From Schlesneria sp. (lineage in GTDB: Bacteria; Planctomycetota; Planctomycetia; Planctomycetales; Planctomycetaceae), in NCBI GenBank assembly GCA_028291515.1, contig JAQGHU010000062.1, positions 1-64,000 of the forward strand: a stretch of 64,000 nt of DNA. The letters run 5' to 3'. Shown piece by piece: positions 35,799 through 44,860 of the stretch; position 1 is the first letter of the stretch, and every line of letters begins with the position of its first letter. The translations under genes were made by a program, and so were the position numbers. The notes beneath the pieces are model-generated. The model did no database searches. It saw only the letters and a list, made by a program, of their open reading frames with translations, and was not told the origin of the DNA.

Positions 35799-37154
35799 AT
35801 GGCAGAAGTTGCCAATTTTGGAGCGAGCGGTGACGGCGTCACCGACGACACGGCCGCGCTCGAGCATGCGTTGCACGATGGCGACGGCGTCCTGCGGCTT
35901 CACAAAGGGACGTTTCGGCTATCGCGGTCTCTGGTGATCGATCTGGCGAAGACAGGCTATGCCGCGATCATTGGCGATGGGGGAACGTCGCGATTACTGA
36001 TGACCGGGCCCGGGCCGGCGATCAAGATTGTCGGAACTCATCAGGGAACTTCGGTGCCCAAATCCGTGACTGACGCCACGTGGCAGAAGGAACGATTTCC
36101 GACGCTGAGCGGTTTCGAAATTGTGGGCGATCATTCCGCGGCTGTGGGCATTGAATTGACGCGATGTTTTCAGCCGACCATCTCGCAGGTTTCCGTGCGC
36201 CGCTGCCGCTACGGGATCCACCTGACCGAACGCAACCGCAACGTCTTGATTACCGATTGCCACCTGTACGACAACGAAGTTTATGGCCTGTACTTCGACC
36301 ACTGTGATCTGCATCAAACCAACGTGACGGGCTGTCACATCAGCTTCAACAAACGAGCGGGCATCAAGTCGCTGGCAGGCGACGTTCATAACCTGCAGAT
36401 CACCGGCAACGACATCGAATACAACAACCGGCCCGGCATCGATGCGGCCGACGAAGGAGGAGCCGAGATCGACTTTGATGCCGCCGAAGGAGCGATCAGC
36501 GAAGTTACTATTAGCAGCAACACGATCCAGTCGACGATCCAACCCGGCGGTGCGAACGTCCGCATCAGAGGATCCCAGTCCGGAACGAATCAAGGAGCTT
36601 GCTTGATCGCGATCACCGGCAATGTGATCGGCAGCAACTCACGCGGTTTGGACCTGAGTCACGTCTATCGACTCACCGCGACCGGCAACACGATCTACGA
36701 TTCCGGGGAATACTCGATCCTGGCAAAGTCGTGCCGCGGTCTGGCACTTGGGACCAACACGATCTGCTGGAAAGCCGACGACACCCTGCCACCTCGAGAT
36801 GGCGTGCTGTTCGACGATTGCGAGCAGGTCACGATCACGGGACTCACTGCCGAGCGACTCGGCTCGGGCAGTGACGACACCGGAGCGGGAATCATGTTCC
36901 ACAATTGCCGCGATCTGCAGATGACAGGTTGTCAGATCATCGATCCGATTCACGCCGGCCTGGAACTGAAAGCATGTACTCGCTGCATGCTGACAGGCAA
37001 CAGCATCGTCGATCGTCGCGATCCAACTCGCATGAAGCACGCGATCCGACTGGTCGGACCCAACAAAGACGTGGTGATCCAGCACAACCTTCTGCGCGGT
37101 GCCAGCGCGTTACCAATGGCGGGCCCACGCGAAGGAGTCTTCGCCAGGAACTAG
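35799..37154 (+). CDS. Right-handed parallel beta-helix protein (pectate-lyase superfamily)
   Basis: A 451-residue protein starting with the pectate-lyase superfamily N-terminal motif VANFGASGDGVTDDTAALEHAL, which caps a right-handed beta-helix. Helix rungs follow as repeated turns of the type GIHLTERNRNVLITDCHLYDNEVYGLYF, NVTGCHISFNKRAGIKS, LQITGNDIEYNN, VTISSNTI, ITGNVI and MLTGNSIV, giving at least eight coils. It lacks an obvious signal peptide, unusual for polysaccharide-active family members. AAGGAAC precedes ATG 35799; an in-frame start at 35691 overlaps mutY and is rejected. The substrate is unknown, and a lyase or hydrolase activity is not proven. Confidence 0.9.
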   Translation: MAEVANFGASGDGVTDDTAALEHALHDGDGVLRLHKGTFRLSRSLVIDLAKTGYAAIIGDGGTSRLLMTGPGPAIKIVGTHQGTSVPKSVTDATWQKERFPTLSGFEIVGDHSAAVGIELTRCFQPTISQVSVRRCRYGIHLTERNRNVLITDCHLYDNEVYGLYFDHCDLHQTNVTGCHISFNKRAGIKSLAGDVHNLQITGNDIEYNNRPGIDAADEGGAEIDFDAAEGAISEVTISSNTIQSTIQPGGANVRIRGSQSGTNQGACLIAITGNVIGSNSRGLDLSHVYRLTATGNTIYDSGEYSILAKSCRGLALGTNTICWKADDTLPPRDGVLFDDCEQVTITGLTAERLGSGSDDTGAGIMFHNCRDLQMTGCQIIDPIHAGLELKACTRCMLTGNSIVDRRDPTRMKHAIRLVGPNKDVVIQHNLLRGASALPMAGPREGVFARN

Positions 37155-37243
37155 AAGCAACTCCCATCACCGAATCTGCGATCCCTTTCTGTCTTACACG
37201 TTAACAATCGACCGGCACTGTGCCATCCCAAAGATTCAATCAC

Positions 37244-38764
37244 TCAGCGACTCTCAGCCGTGTCCAATAACACACCAATCGCGATCGCCATCCGGCGGTC
37301 GAGCATCCGCGTTCGATCGGGACTGCAATCGAGGACATAACGATCCAGCAGCGTAAACTTCCGGTTGAACTCACCCATCAACGGTCCGTCCTGGCCCGGT
37401 TTGCCCACTTGATGAATGACGAAATTGGTGCGTAAGATTCCATAGAACGAGCCCAGGAAGCGACGCAGTAGCGACAGGACGATCGAGTCTTCGCGGATCA
37501 CACATACATGGTTCCCTTCCGAGTCGAAGCCGTCCCACTTCTTTCGCAGCAGGTTGGCCAGATAGTCTTTGCGAAACCGCCCTAACACGTGTCCAGCGGC
37601 ATCCCGCACTGTGTAGCCCATCATGCGGATGGTGAATTTCTGATCCTGCAGGACTTCCAGCAGCTTTTGTTCAAAGCGAGCATCTCGATAAAAGGTAATG
37701 TGTCGCTTGGGGGCCAGTAGGCAATAAGTAAAGATCGCAGGAATGATGCTCATCATGATCCCAATCACAATGATGACGCCGGTGGCTGTTTCACCAATCG
37801 TCGAAGCGAGACTGACTCCAATGATGACGACCAACCCCACCATCAGGACCACTTGGAAGATGACAACAAACACGGCCAGCAACGTCCGAAACAGATGAGT
37901 CGGCCTCATCACATGCATGATTTCCTGACCTTTTTCATCGCACACCGCGTACCGCGTGTTAATCGACAGCAGTTTTTGATGCAGCAGAAACTTGTCGCGT
38001 TGGAACGCCGGATCCAGGTCCGAGTCATGCGGCTGGGAGGGCGCCACTGTTCTCGACCGAAGATCGATTTCGACATCGCACCCGGGACACCAAACCTTCC
38101 TGGGACTGCGCCGTGACAGTACTGCTTCTTTCGCAGCAGACGCGGCAGCGGTGTCTGAAGCTGCTTTCAGATTTGCGGTCGCATCTCTGACCTCGCTGTC
38201 CGCGGCAGCCATCTGTGCCAACGCGGTGTCTCGGGAAACGGTGGCGACGTTCAGAGAATTCGTGGCCAGAGCAACCGCGCTGCTCTTGGCTGTCATGTGA
38301 TGGAGGGCTTCCTCCTTGTGTCGATTCAATTCGGCGAGCAGAGTCGTTCCGTATTTGAGCTTGTCCGCCAACTCAGTTGCCGCCACCTTCAGATCGTGAT
38401 CTTCCGGGTTCGCATGAACGGCGGTCATTGCCTGCGTGGTGGCCGTTTCACCGGCAGCCACTACAGATGTCGCGGCTGATATCTTGGCATCCAGATCCGC
38501 ACTCAACTGCTCAAGAGCATCTCGGTCTGCCGTGGCACTCGCCAAAGAGGTCGCTGCGGTCGTGAAGTTGGTATCTGCCGTTTGCAGCGCGATGGATTTC
38601 GCGTGACGGTTGGCCCCTGTCGCCATCATGACTTCCGTAGCCGCTTGGACGGCTTCTGCAGCTTTTTTTGCCGCCGCCGTAATGGCCAGGCGGTCGGTCG
38701 TTTCGGGTTCATCCTGCACCACAAACGTCGTGTGGCAATCCGAACAAACAACTTCCGTGGACAT
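37244..38764 (-). CDS. Membrane protein: split zinc ribbon, Ala-rich helical region and LURP-one/scramblase-type domain
   Basis: A 506-residue protein of unusual build. CSDC (7-10) and CPGC (226-229) look like the two knuckles of one zinc ribbon, interrupted by about 200 Ala/Thr-rich helical residues (20-220). Residues 256-290 (KFLLHQKLLSINTRYAVCDEKGQEIMHVMRP) and 350-470 (HITFYRDARFEQKLLEVLQDQKFTIRMMGYTVRDAAGHVLGRF) read as one LURP-one/phospholipid-scramblase-type beta-barrel, interrupted by two membrane helices (about 293-318 and 327-350). I infer a membrane-associated lipid- or ligand-binding protein; no activity is shown. It faces the beta-helix gene across 89 bp. Confidence 0.7.
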   Translation of the reverse strand: MSTEVVCSDCHTTFVVQDEPETTDRLAITAAAKKAAEAVQAATEVMMATGANRHAKSIALQTADTNFTTAATSLASATADRDALEQLSADLDAKISAATSVVAAGETATTQAMTAVHANPEDHDLKVAATELADKLKYGTTLLAELNRHKEEALHHMTAKSSAVALATNSLNVATVSRDTALAQMAAADSEVRDATANLKAASDTAAASAAKEAVLSRRSPRKVWCPGCDVEIDLRSRTVAPSQPHDSDLDPAFQRDKFLLHQKLLSINTRYAVCDEKGQEIMHVMRPTHLFRTLLAVFVVIFQVVLMVGLVVIIGVSLASTIGETATGVIIVIGIMMSIIPAIFTYCLLAPKRHITFYRDARFEQKLLEVLQDQKFTIRMMGYTVRDAAGHVLGRFRKDYLANLLRKKWDGFDSEGNHVCVIREDSIVLSLLRRFLGSFYGILRTNFVIHQVGKPGQDGPLMGEFNRKFTLLDRYVLDCSPDRTRMLDRRMAIAIGVLLDTAESR

Positions 38765-39006
38765 TTGTTTCCCAACCTTCTCGGTGGAGGATCAATCGAC
38801 ATAGGGATTTGCGATTATTGAACGGAACTGGCTACTCTCGGGTCAAGCTTAATGAGCAACTCCAAAAGATAACGAAGAACCTGTTGCTCATCAGCCGATC
38901 TTTATGATAAGCTGAAGTGCTCACCGAAACTGACTCCCGCCGTCCCTGAACCAACCGATCGCCACCACCTCGCGACCTTAGTCGTGCTGATTTGAGGATT
39001 CCGCCG

Positions 39007-40383
39007 ATGCTGACCATTTTTGGAAAGGCTCATCGTCAAGGAGGATTTTGTGACGGTGTTTCGCGTCGTGACTTCCTCACGATCGGTGGATCGGTTCTCG
39101 CAGGCGGATTGACGCTGCCAAAGCTGCTGGCTGCGGAAGCCACGGTTGGCCGCCGACAATCGCACAAAGCGATCATCAACGTCTTCCTGCCGGGTGGCCC
39201 TCCCCATATCGATATGTGGGACTTGAAGCCGAATGCGCCGAGCGAGATTCGTGGCGAATTCAATCCGATCCAGACGAATGTCCCCGGCCTTGAAATCTGC
39301 GAGCACTTCCCGCGCATCGCCAAGATGATGGACAAGTTCGCGGTCATCCGTTCGCTGGTCGGTTGCAGTGGTGATCACGATGCTTATCAGTGCATGACCG
39401 GCCGCAAGAAGAGCGACCGCAAACCACCAGGTGGCTGGCCGTCAATGGGAGCCTGGGTGTCGAAGTACAAGGGGCAAGTCAATAAGGCGATCCCGCCAAA
39501 CTTGTCGTTGATGTACCGTACGGGCAATCGCACGTGGGGCGAACCTGGTGATGGCGGCTTCCTCGGCATGTCGCACACACCGTTTGGTCTGGTCGGCGGA
39601 CGCGAAAACAATCTCAAGTCGGACAACATGACCCTGCAAGGGATCACATTGGAGCGACTGCAGGATCGCGGCCAGTTGCTGCAGTCGCTGGATGGATTCA
39701 AGCGTGAAGCGGATCTAACAGGATCGATGGGGGGGATGGATTCGTTCCACGATCAAGCCGTCGGCATCCTGACATCGACCACTCTGGCCGATGCACTCGA
39801 TCTGTCGAAGGAAGATCCTGAAGTCGTCGCGCGCTATGGCGTCGACGATATCGAATTCGAACGTGACGGTGCCCCGCGCATGGTGCGTAACTTCTGCATC
39901 GCGCGCCGACTGGTCGAAGCGGGTGCGCGAGTCGTTACGATGAACTTCACACGCTGGGACTGGCACGGTCCCGACGGCAAGAACTTCGTCCAAGGCCGCA
40001 AAGACATGCCTCTGCTGGATCAGGGCTTGTCCGCATTGGTCACTGACTTGCACGAACGCGGCATGGAAAACGATGTCTCGGTCGTCGTCTGGGGCGAATT
40101 CGGACGCACGCCGCGCATCAACAAAGACGCCAGCCGCGATCACTGGCCACAGGTGTCGTGCGCGATGCTGGCTGGCGGCGGCATGAAGATGGGCCAGGCC
40201 ATCGGCTCTACGAATCGACTTGGCGAATACGCCGTCGACCGTCCGGTCCAGTTCCAGGAAGTCTTCGCGACCCTGTACTCGAAGATGGGCCTCGACGTGG
40301 GCCAGATCCGAGCCTTCGACGACAGCGGCGTCCCCCAGTACCTGGTCGATTCGGGCATCGCTCCGATCCGCGAATTGATGTAA
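39007..40383 (+). CDS. DUF1501 protein (Tat-exported, sulfatase-like fold)
   Basis: A 458-residue member of the DUF1501 family, abundant in planctomycetes and related to the alkaline-phosphatase/sulfatase fold; function not established. A twin-arginine signal is visible: SRRDFLTIGGSVLAGGLTLP, so the folded protein is exported. Family motifs are INVFLPGGPPHIDMWDLKPNAPSEIRGEF, LVGCSGDHDAYQCMTGR, WDWHGPDGKNFV and WGEFGRTPRINKDASRDHWP. In other genomes DUF1501 genes commonly follow a DUF1549/DUF1553 cytochrome gene, absent here. ATG 39007 gives MLTIFGKAHRQGGFCDGVSRRDF; ATG-like alternatives further upstream are less likely. Confidence 0.95.
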   Translation: MLTIFGKAHRQGGFCDGVSRRDFLTIGGSVLAGGLTLPKLLAAEATVGRRQSHKAIINVFLPGGPPHIDMWDLKPNAPSEIRGEFNPIQTNVPGLEICEHFPRIAKMMDKFAVIRSLVGCSGDHDAYQCMTGRKKSDRKPPGGWPSMGAWVSKYKGQVNKAIPPNLSLMYRTGNRTWGEPGDGGFLGMSHTPFGLVGGRENNLKSDNMTLQGITLERLQDRGQLLQSLDGFKREADLTGSMGGMDSFHDQAVGILTSTTLADALDLSKEDPEVVARYGVDDIEFERDGAPRMVRNFCIARRLVEAGARVVTMNFTRWDWHGPDGKNFVQGRKDMPLLDQGLSALVTDLHERGMENDVSVVVWGEFGRTPRINKDASRDHWPQVSCAMLAGGGMKMGQAIGSTNRLGEYAVDRPVQFQEVFATLYSKMGLDVGQIRAFDDSGVPQYLVDSGIAPIRELM

Positions 40384-40876
40384 GGCGCACGGCGTCAATC
40401 CAGTTCGATGCCATTCCCTCAGTGATCCAGGTGAACCGCGCAGCGGACTCTTCGGTTGGGTCGATCGCTGTCATCGTCGTGCCGGCCAATGTCGCGGAAA
40501 CTGCCGCCACAGAATCGTCATCAACATTCGTGCAATCGCGAATCCTGGGGACGGCGCGCGGAGCTGTTTGTTGCCGTTACCTGAAACACGTCTGGATTGA
40601 GCCATCCAGAGGTCTGGTTCTTTTCACACCTACCGTCCGGATTACGATCGCCTTGTGCCGCAGCCAGTGACACAAAATTATCATTTGGTTCCTATCGCCT
40701 CCAAGCGGTATCGTGAAGACGGACTGTCTGCACGATTCGTAATCTGCGCACCATCCATGAAGAAGGTTCTTGCGCGATTCCCCCATTGACTTCTGACTTC
40801 GCTTCTGGTCGCGAATTCCGTTCTCTCCAGACGGGCAAGCAGGTTCTGCGTGATCAGATAGAGAAAGGAGATTCAG
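40384..40876. other. Intergenic region of about 490 bp
   Basis: Between the DUF1501 and WD40 genes, both on the plus strand. I see no supported gene, no member of the repeat families and no strong hairpin with a T-run. A promoter for the WD40 gene is expected here. Confidence 0.5.
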
Positions 40877-42328
40877 ATGCCTGCTATTCACAATGGCAAG
40901 CTGTCTCATCGATACCTCACATCAGCAATCTTGCTCTACGCCTTTTCAACAGTCACTACGGGCGTGTGGGGCCAAGTGACCAAGCCTGACAAGAAATACG
41001 CATGTCGATTCGACTTTGTGAAGATCCTGGAGGAAGGTGACGCTGGTTACCGCGAGGGCTTCCAGAGCTTTAAGCTTCGGCTCGGCTCGGGAGACTGGGA
41101 AGGGGCCAAGGTCATGGAGTCCAGCGCATGGGGCGGCGGGAAGGATTTGTGGGGGTGGAACGGCGGAGCAGATGTGGCGCACTCCGAAGTGGCGAAGGAT
41201 CAAACCGGCTACTTCTTCATCTATTCCTTGAAAGCGGATGGCGCGTCGAAGTGGATCGCCGCGAACTTTCGATATGAACTGGCCGATGGTTCTAAAGGTG
41301 TCGGGCAAGCGCTATTTCCGTATTCAAAAGAGGCGGACGAAGCCGACAGTCGGCTCGCGGAGACTTCCAAATCAGCAGCCGTCACCTTGAAGCTACGAGC
41401 CACTCTAAAAGGACATCCAGCGCTGGTCTACAATGTTCAATTCACCTCAGACGGTAAGACACTCGTCTCCAGCAGCTTTCGCGGTTCCAAGCAGAACAAA
41501 CAAGACTCCTATACAATCATCGCATGGTCAGTGGCTGATGCCGGCAAGAGCAGGGTTTTCATTCCTGCCGATCAGTCGATTACCTGCTTCGGCATCAGCG
41601 CGGCTGGTAAACAGGCTGCAGTCGGCAAGAATGACTACGTCGCCACCTATGATCTTAAGACGAGCAAAGAAGTAGGTAAGCTGCCTGGCCCAGGAATGGT
41701 GTCACCTCTTTGCGTCGCAGCCACAGAAAAGGGAACCGTGATCGCAGCGGGACTGCAAAACTACGACATCGTGCTGTGGGATACCAAGACGAGGAAGGCG
41801 ACTCGAACACTGAAGGGACACTCCGGCGCCGTCATCTCGCTGGCGTTTTCTCCAGATGGGACGCAGTTGGTATCGGGTGGAACTGACAATGCGGCGCGCC
41901 TGTGGGATGTGGCGAGCGGCAAAGGTCTGCACGTTCTTAAACCGGAAGGAGTCGACTCTCCAGTGGCTGTCGTTCGGTATTCACACGACGGAAGCACGTT
42001 GGCTACTTGTGCGAACACGGTTCATTTCTGGAATCCCAAGACAGGTGAAGCGAAGCAAGTTCTTCCCCCCGAAGAACTGTACGGCTCGCGAGCGTTCGCA
42101 TTCTCTCCAGATGGCAAGCTGGGAGCATCGACGTCGATCAATCTGGAGGACTACAAGCAAGGCAAAATCACGATCTGGGATTTGGGCACGAAGAAGAAAT
42201 CTGTGGAAGTGATCGATGCCGATGGCCTCGTCTATGACCTTACGTTCTCACCGGATAGCAAGCAACTGGCGAGCGGCGGCGGTGAGACGGTGAAACTCTG
42301 GACGATTGTTCAGGACGAGACACCCTGA
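40877..42328 (+). CDS. Secreted WD40 beta-propeller protein
   Basis: A 483-residue protein with a signal-like N-terminus (YLTSAILLYAFSTVTTGVWG), a unique domain of about 130 residues, then WD40 blades. Blades are visible as ATLKGHPALVYNVQFTSDGKTLVSS, YDIVLWDTKTRKATRTLKGHSGAVISLAFSPDGTQLVSGGTDNAARLWDV, VAVVRYSHDGSTLATCANTVHFWNP and VYDLTFSPDSKQLASGGGETVKLWTI; six or seven blades are likely. The N-terminal part (SFKLRLGSGDWEGAKVME...) has no known family to me. GAAAGGAG precedes the ATG. Only 17 bp separate its stop from the convergent MMPL gene. Role probably protein binding at the envelope. Confidence 0.9.
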   Translation: MPAIHNGKLSHRYLTSAILLYAFSTVTTGVWGQVTKPDKKYACRFDFVKILEEGDAGYREGFQSFKLRLGSGDWEGAKVMESSAWGGGKDLWGWNGGADVAHSEVAKDQTGYFFIYSLKADGASKWIAANFRYELADGSKGVGQALFPYSKEADEADSRLAETSKSAAVTLKLRATLKGHPALVYNVQFTSDGKTLVSSSFRGSKQNKQDSYTIIAWSVADAGKSRVFIPADQSITCFGISAAGKQAAVGKNDYVATYDLKTSKEVGKLPGPGMVSPLCVAATEKGTVIAAGLQNYDIVLWDTKTRKATRTLKGHSGAVISLAFSPDGTQLVSGGTDNAARLWDVASGKGLHVLKPEGVDSPVAVVRYSHDGSTLATCANTVHFWNPKTGEAKQVLPPEELYGSRAFAFSPDGKLGASTSINLEDYKQGKITIWDLGTKKKSVEVIDADGLVYDLTFSPDSKQLASGGGETVKLWTIVQDETP

Positions 42329-42345
42329 ATATCGAGATCGATCGT

Positions 42346-44766
42346 TCAAGGGGCAGCAATAGTCCCGACCTCGGCCTCTGTTGTTGACTTGTCACGATCC
42401 GGCAACAACGCGCCGTTCGCGGCTTTCTCCTCGGCTGTTGGCAGTGCGTAAACGGCGAGCAGTGCTGGCAGGATGATCAGGTCACCGATCATCGCGGTGA
42501 GCATTGTCAGCACGCCCATGCTCGCGAAGATGCGCTGATCGCGCATGTCGCTGAACGTGACGGTAGTGAACCCGACCACCAGGACCATCGTGGTCATCAG
42601 CATTGATGTTCCCACTGCCTGGAACGTATTGCGGATCGCTTCCTTGCGAGTGGCCGAGCGTGGTAGCTCTTCCTGGAATCGAGTCAGAAAGTGGATCGTG
42701 TCGTCGACGGCGATTCCCAGGCAGATCGTGAAGCTGCAGACAGTCACGATTTCCAGCGGCTGGTCGGTGAAGAACATCCACGTCGCGCAGATCACCAGCG
42801 GGAAAATATTGGGGATCATCGCGATCAGCCCTAACCGCACCGAGCGGAACACCAGTCCGAGAATGCAGATGATGATGAAGGTTTCACTCCCCAGGCTGGA
42901 ACCGAGGTCGACGACGATGCGATAGAGATCTCGCCAGCGATGGATTGCCGATCCGGCTAGTGACAAATTGAATTCGGGATGTTGACCGACAATCTCTTTC
43001 AACCCAGCTTCAATGCGATGAAACACCGCATCGTATCGCGCGATCCCGATGTCCAGCACGCGGAAGGTGACCGTCGCAAACTGATCTTCCGGCTTGTAGA
43101 AGGCTCGCTTCAGCGGGGGCGGCAATAGTTCAATCATTGACGCTCGCTCTTCGGTGGGACTATCACCAGGGAGCGCATCTAACAGACTGCGGATGGAGAT
43201 CGACGTGCCGATCAATGGTTCGGACTTCAACAGGTCATCAACCTGCGTCACCACCTTCAAGACTTCGGCTGAATCAGACGGCACTTTTGCTGACCAGCGA
43301 ATCTGAACCTCGGAGAACTCCAGGCCTCCCAGCGCCTTGTCCATTTGATGCAGTGCCTTCGTTGCTTCGGCATGTTCGGGCAGGAAGCTGGACCGTCGTT
43401 CATCCGGTCGAAGCTGGAGTGCAATTGCCGCACAGACCAAGGTCACTGCAATCCCTGCCCACGCGACGGGCTTGGGTCGCCGCAGGACAAGATCGACAAG
43501 CGAGATCACGCGATGCAGGTGACGCTCGATGAAGCCTTCCTGCTGCTCGATGGGCTCCAATCGCACCCCCAGGACTTTGTAGCGGAGGCTTTTTCTCAGC
43601 ACCTTCGCGGGTCGCGAAAGGTAGGCCAAGGGGATGACAGTGAGGATGGCAAGTACGGTGAGAACAACTCCCAGCACACAACTCCAGCCAAATTCGCGGA
43701 CGATTTCATGCTGAGCAAGCGACAGCGACCAAAAGCCGATGCTGGTCGTGATCGCGGTGAGGAAACAGGCGAGTCCCACTTCCTCCAGGCCGGCTCGCGC
43801 GGCGTCTTTGTCGCTCATCCCCGCCGCATGAAATCTTCTGATCTGCACCATCATATGGACGCCGTCGGCGAGTCCCACCAGACTCAGCAAGACCGGCAGC
43901 ACGACATCATTGAACGGGTTGTCCTGCATGTCGAAGAAGTTCAGGAAGCCGATCGTCCAGAAGATTCCCAGTGCCGGCCCCATCGACAGGATCACAACCG
44001 ACACCACGCCGCGAAACAGGATCGCGGCCATGATCAGTACGACGCCGTATCCGATCACGCGAAACTTGATGTTGTTCCGCTCGTGAGTCTGCATCATCGT
44101 CAGACGGATCGGGACGTTACCGGTGACACCGACCGTGAACTTCACATCGGGATATTTGGCCAACGCGGCTTCGGCGGTCTTTCTCAGATTGACGGTGCAG
44201 TCATCGTCGCTGGTGATGTACAGCCAATCGAAGTTGACCGTCACGATCAGTGTCCGACCGTCCACCGACATCAGTTGACCCTTCACCAACGGATGGCGCA
44301 GGGCATGATCTTTCGCGGCGGCGAATCGAGCGGGCGATGCATCTGACTTCGGAAACAACGGTTCGCGCAGACCGAAGATATTGAGGACCGGAACGCGGTC
44401 CATCCACAGCACGCGGCTTACGTAGGGGACCGCTTCCAGCGTTTCGATCATGTCCCGCAGGGCCTTCGCGCCCGAAGGCGTAAAGACATCGTTCGACTGG
44501 ATGACGAGGATGGCGTCAGACCGAGTGAGATCGAGTGCCTGAACATTGGGTCGAGGTTTACGAGGCGCGGCAGGAGCGTCAGCGATCGGCGCCACTGGAG
44601 GTGCGGCCACTTGCACTGGTGGAGGTTGAAAGAAGCGTCTGACTCGTTCTGGAGCGATATAGCCAACAGTGGCAATCGAACTCATCACGAACAGAAACAG
44701 ATAGGCCCAGGCGGGGCAATCGACGATCCACGCTGTCGAACGACCGAAGCGATGAGAAATTGACAA
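42346..44766 (-). CDS. MMPL/RND-family transporter (SSD-type)
   Basis: A membrane transporter with two 6-helix halves and two large extracytoplasmic loops. Hallmarks are an N-terminal membrane helix, the first-half helix region VVLPVLLSLVGLADGVHMMVQIRRF and the second-half ICLGIAVDDTIHFLTRFQEE, with the conserved Asp pairs used for proton coupling. Family members export lipids, hopanoids or hydrophobic compounds. The first available start (GTG 44844) lies within a repeat (44839-44854) and gives a non-natural N-terminus, so TTG 44766 with GAGAGGG upstream is preferred (806 residues). No periplasmic adaptor or outer-membrane partner gene is adjacent. Confidence 0.88.
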   Translation of the reverse strand: MSISHRFGRSTAWIVDCPAWAYLFLFVMSSIATVGYIAPERVRRFFQPPPVQVAAPPVAPIADAPAAPRKPRPNVQALDLTRSDAILVIQSNDVFTPSGAKALRDMIETLEAVPYVSRVLWMDRVPVLNIFGLREPLFPKSDASPARFAAAKDHALRHPLVKGQLMSVDGRTLIVTVNFDWLYITSDDDCTVNLRKTAEAALAKYPDVKFTVGVTGNVPIRLTMMQTHERNNIKFRVIGYGVVLIMAAILFRGVVSVVILSMGPALGIFWTIGFLNFFDMQDNPFNDVVLPVLLSLVGLADGVHMMVQIRRFHAAGMSDKDAARAGLEEVGLACFLTAITTSIGFWSLSLAQHEIVREFGWSCVLGVVLTVLAILTVIPLAYLSRPAKVLRKSLRYKVLGVRLEPIEQQEGFIERHLHRVISLVDLVLRRPKPVAWAGIAVTLVCAAIALQLRPDERRSSFLPEHAEATKALHQMDKALGGLEFSEVQIRWSAKVPSDSAEVLKVVTQVDDLLKSEPLIGTSISIRSLLDALPGDSPTEERASMIELLPPPLKRAFYKPEDQFATVTFRVLDIGIARYDAVFHRIEAGLKEIVGQHPEFNLSLAGSAIHRWRDLYRIVVDLGSSLGSETFIIICILGLVFRSVRLGLIAMIPNIFPLVICATWMFFTDQPLEIVTVCSFTICLGIAVDDTIHFLTRFQEELPRSATRKEAIRNTFQAVGTSMLMTTMVLVVGFTTVTFSDMRDQRIFASMGVLTMLTAMIGDLIILPALLAVYALPTAEEKAANGALLPDRDKSTTEAEVGTIAAP

Positions 44767-44838
44767 ACGGACCCTCTCATCACCTGGTTGGGAACAGGAC
44801 TTGGGGAACTGATGTTGGTTGCCCTCGCGCGGGGCGCT

Positions 44839-44854
44839 GCCCACGCGGTTAAAC
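44839..44854. repeat. GTTTAACCGCGTGGGC repeat, reverse copy
   Basis: Exact 16-bp match, on the opposite strand, to the hairpin at 17288-17303. It sits in the 94-bp gap between the MMPL start and the end of the thioredoxin/copper protein gene. Confidence 0.55.
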
Positions 44855-44860
44855 GAAGCA

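Noticed and set aside
43345-44346. 333-codon open frame on the plus strand over the MMPL transporter gene
   Set aside because: Antisense to a recognisable transporter; composition is dominated by His, Gln and Arg with no domain.
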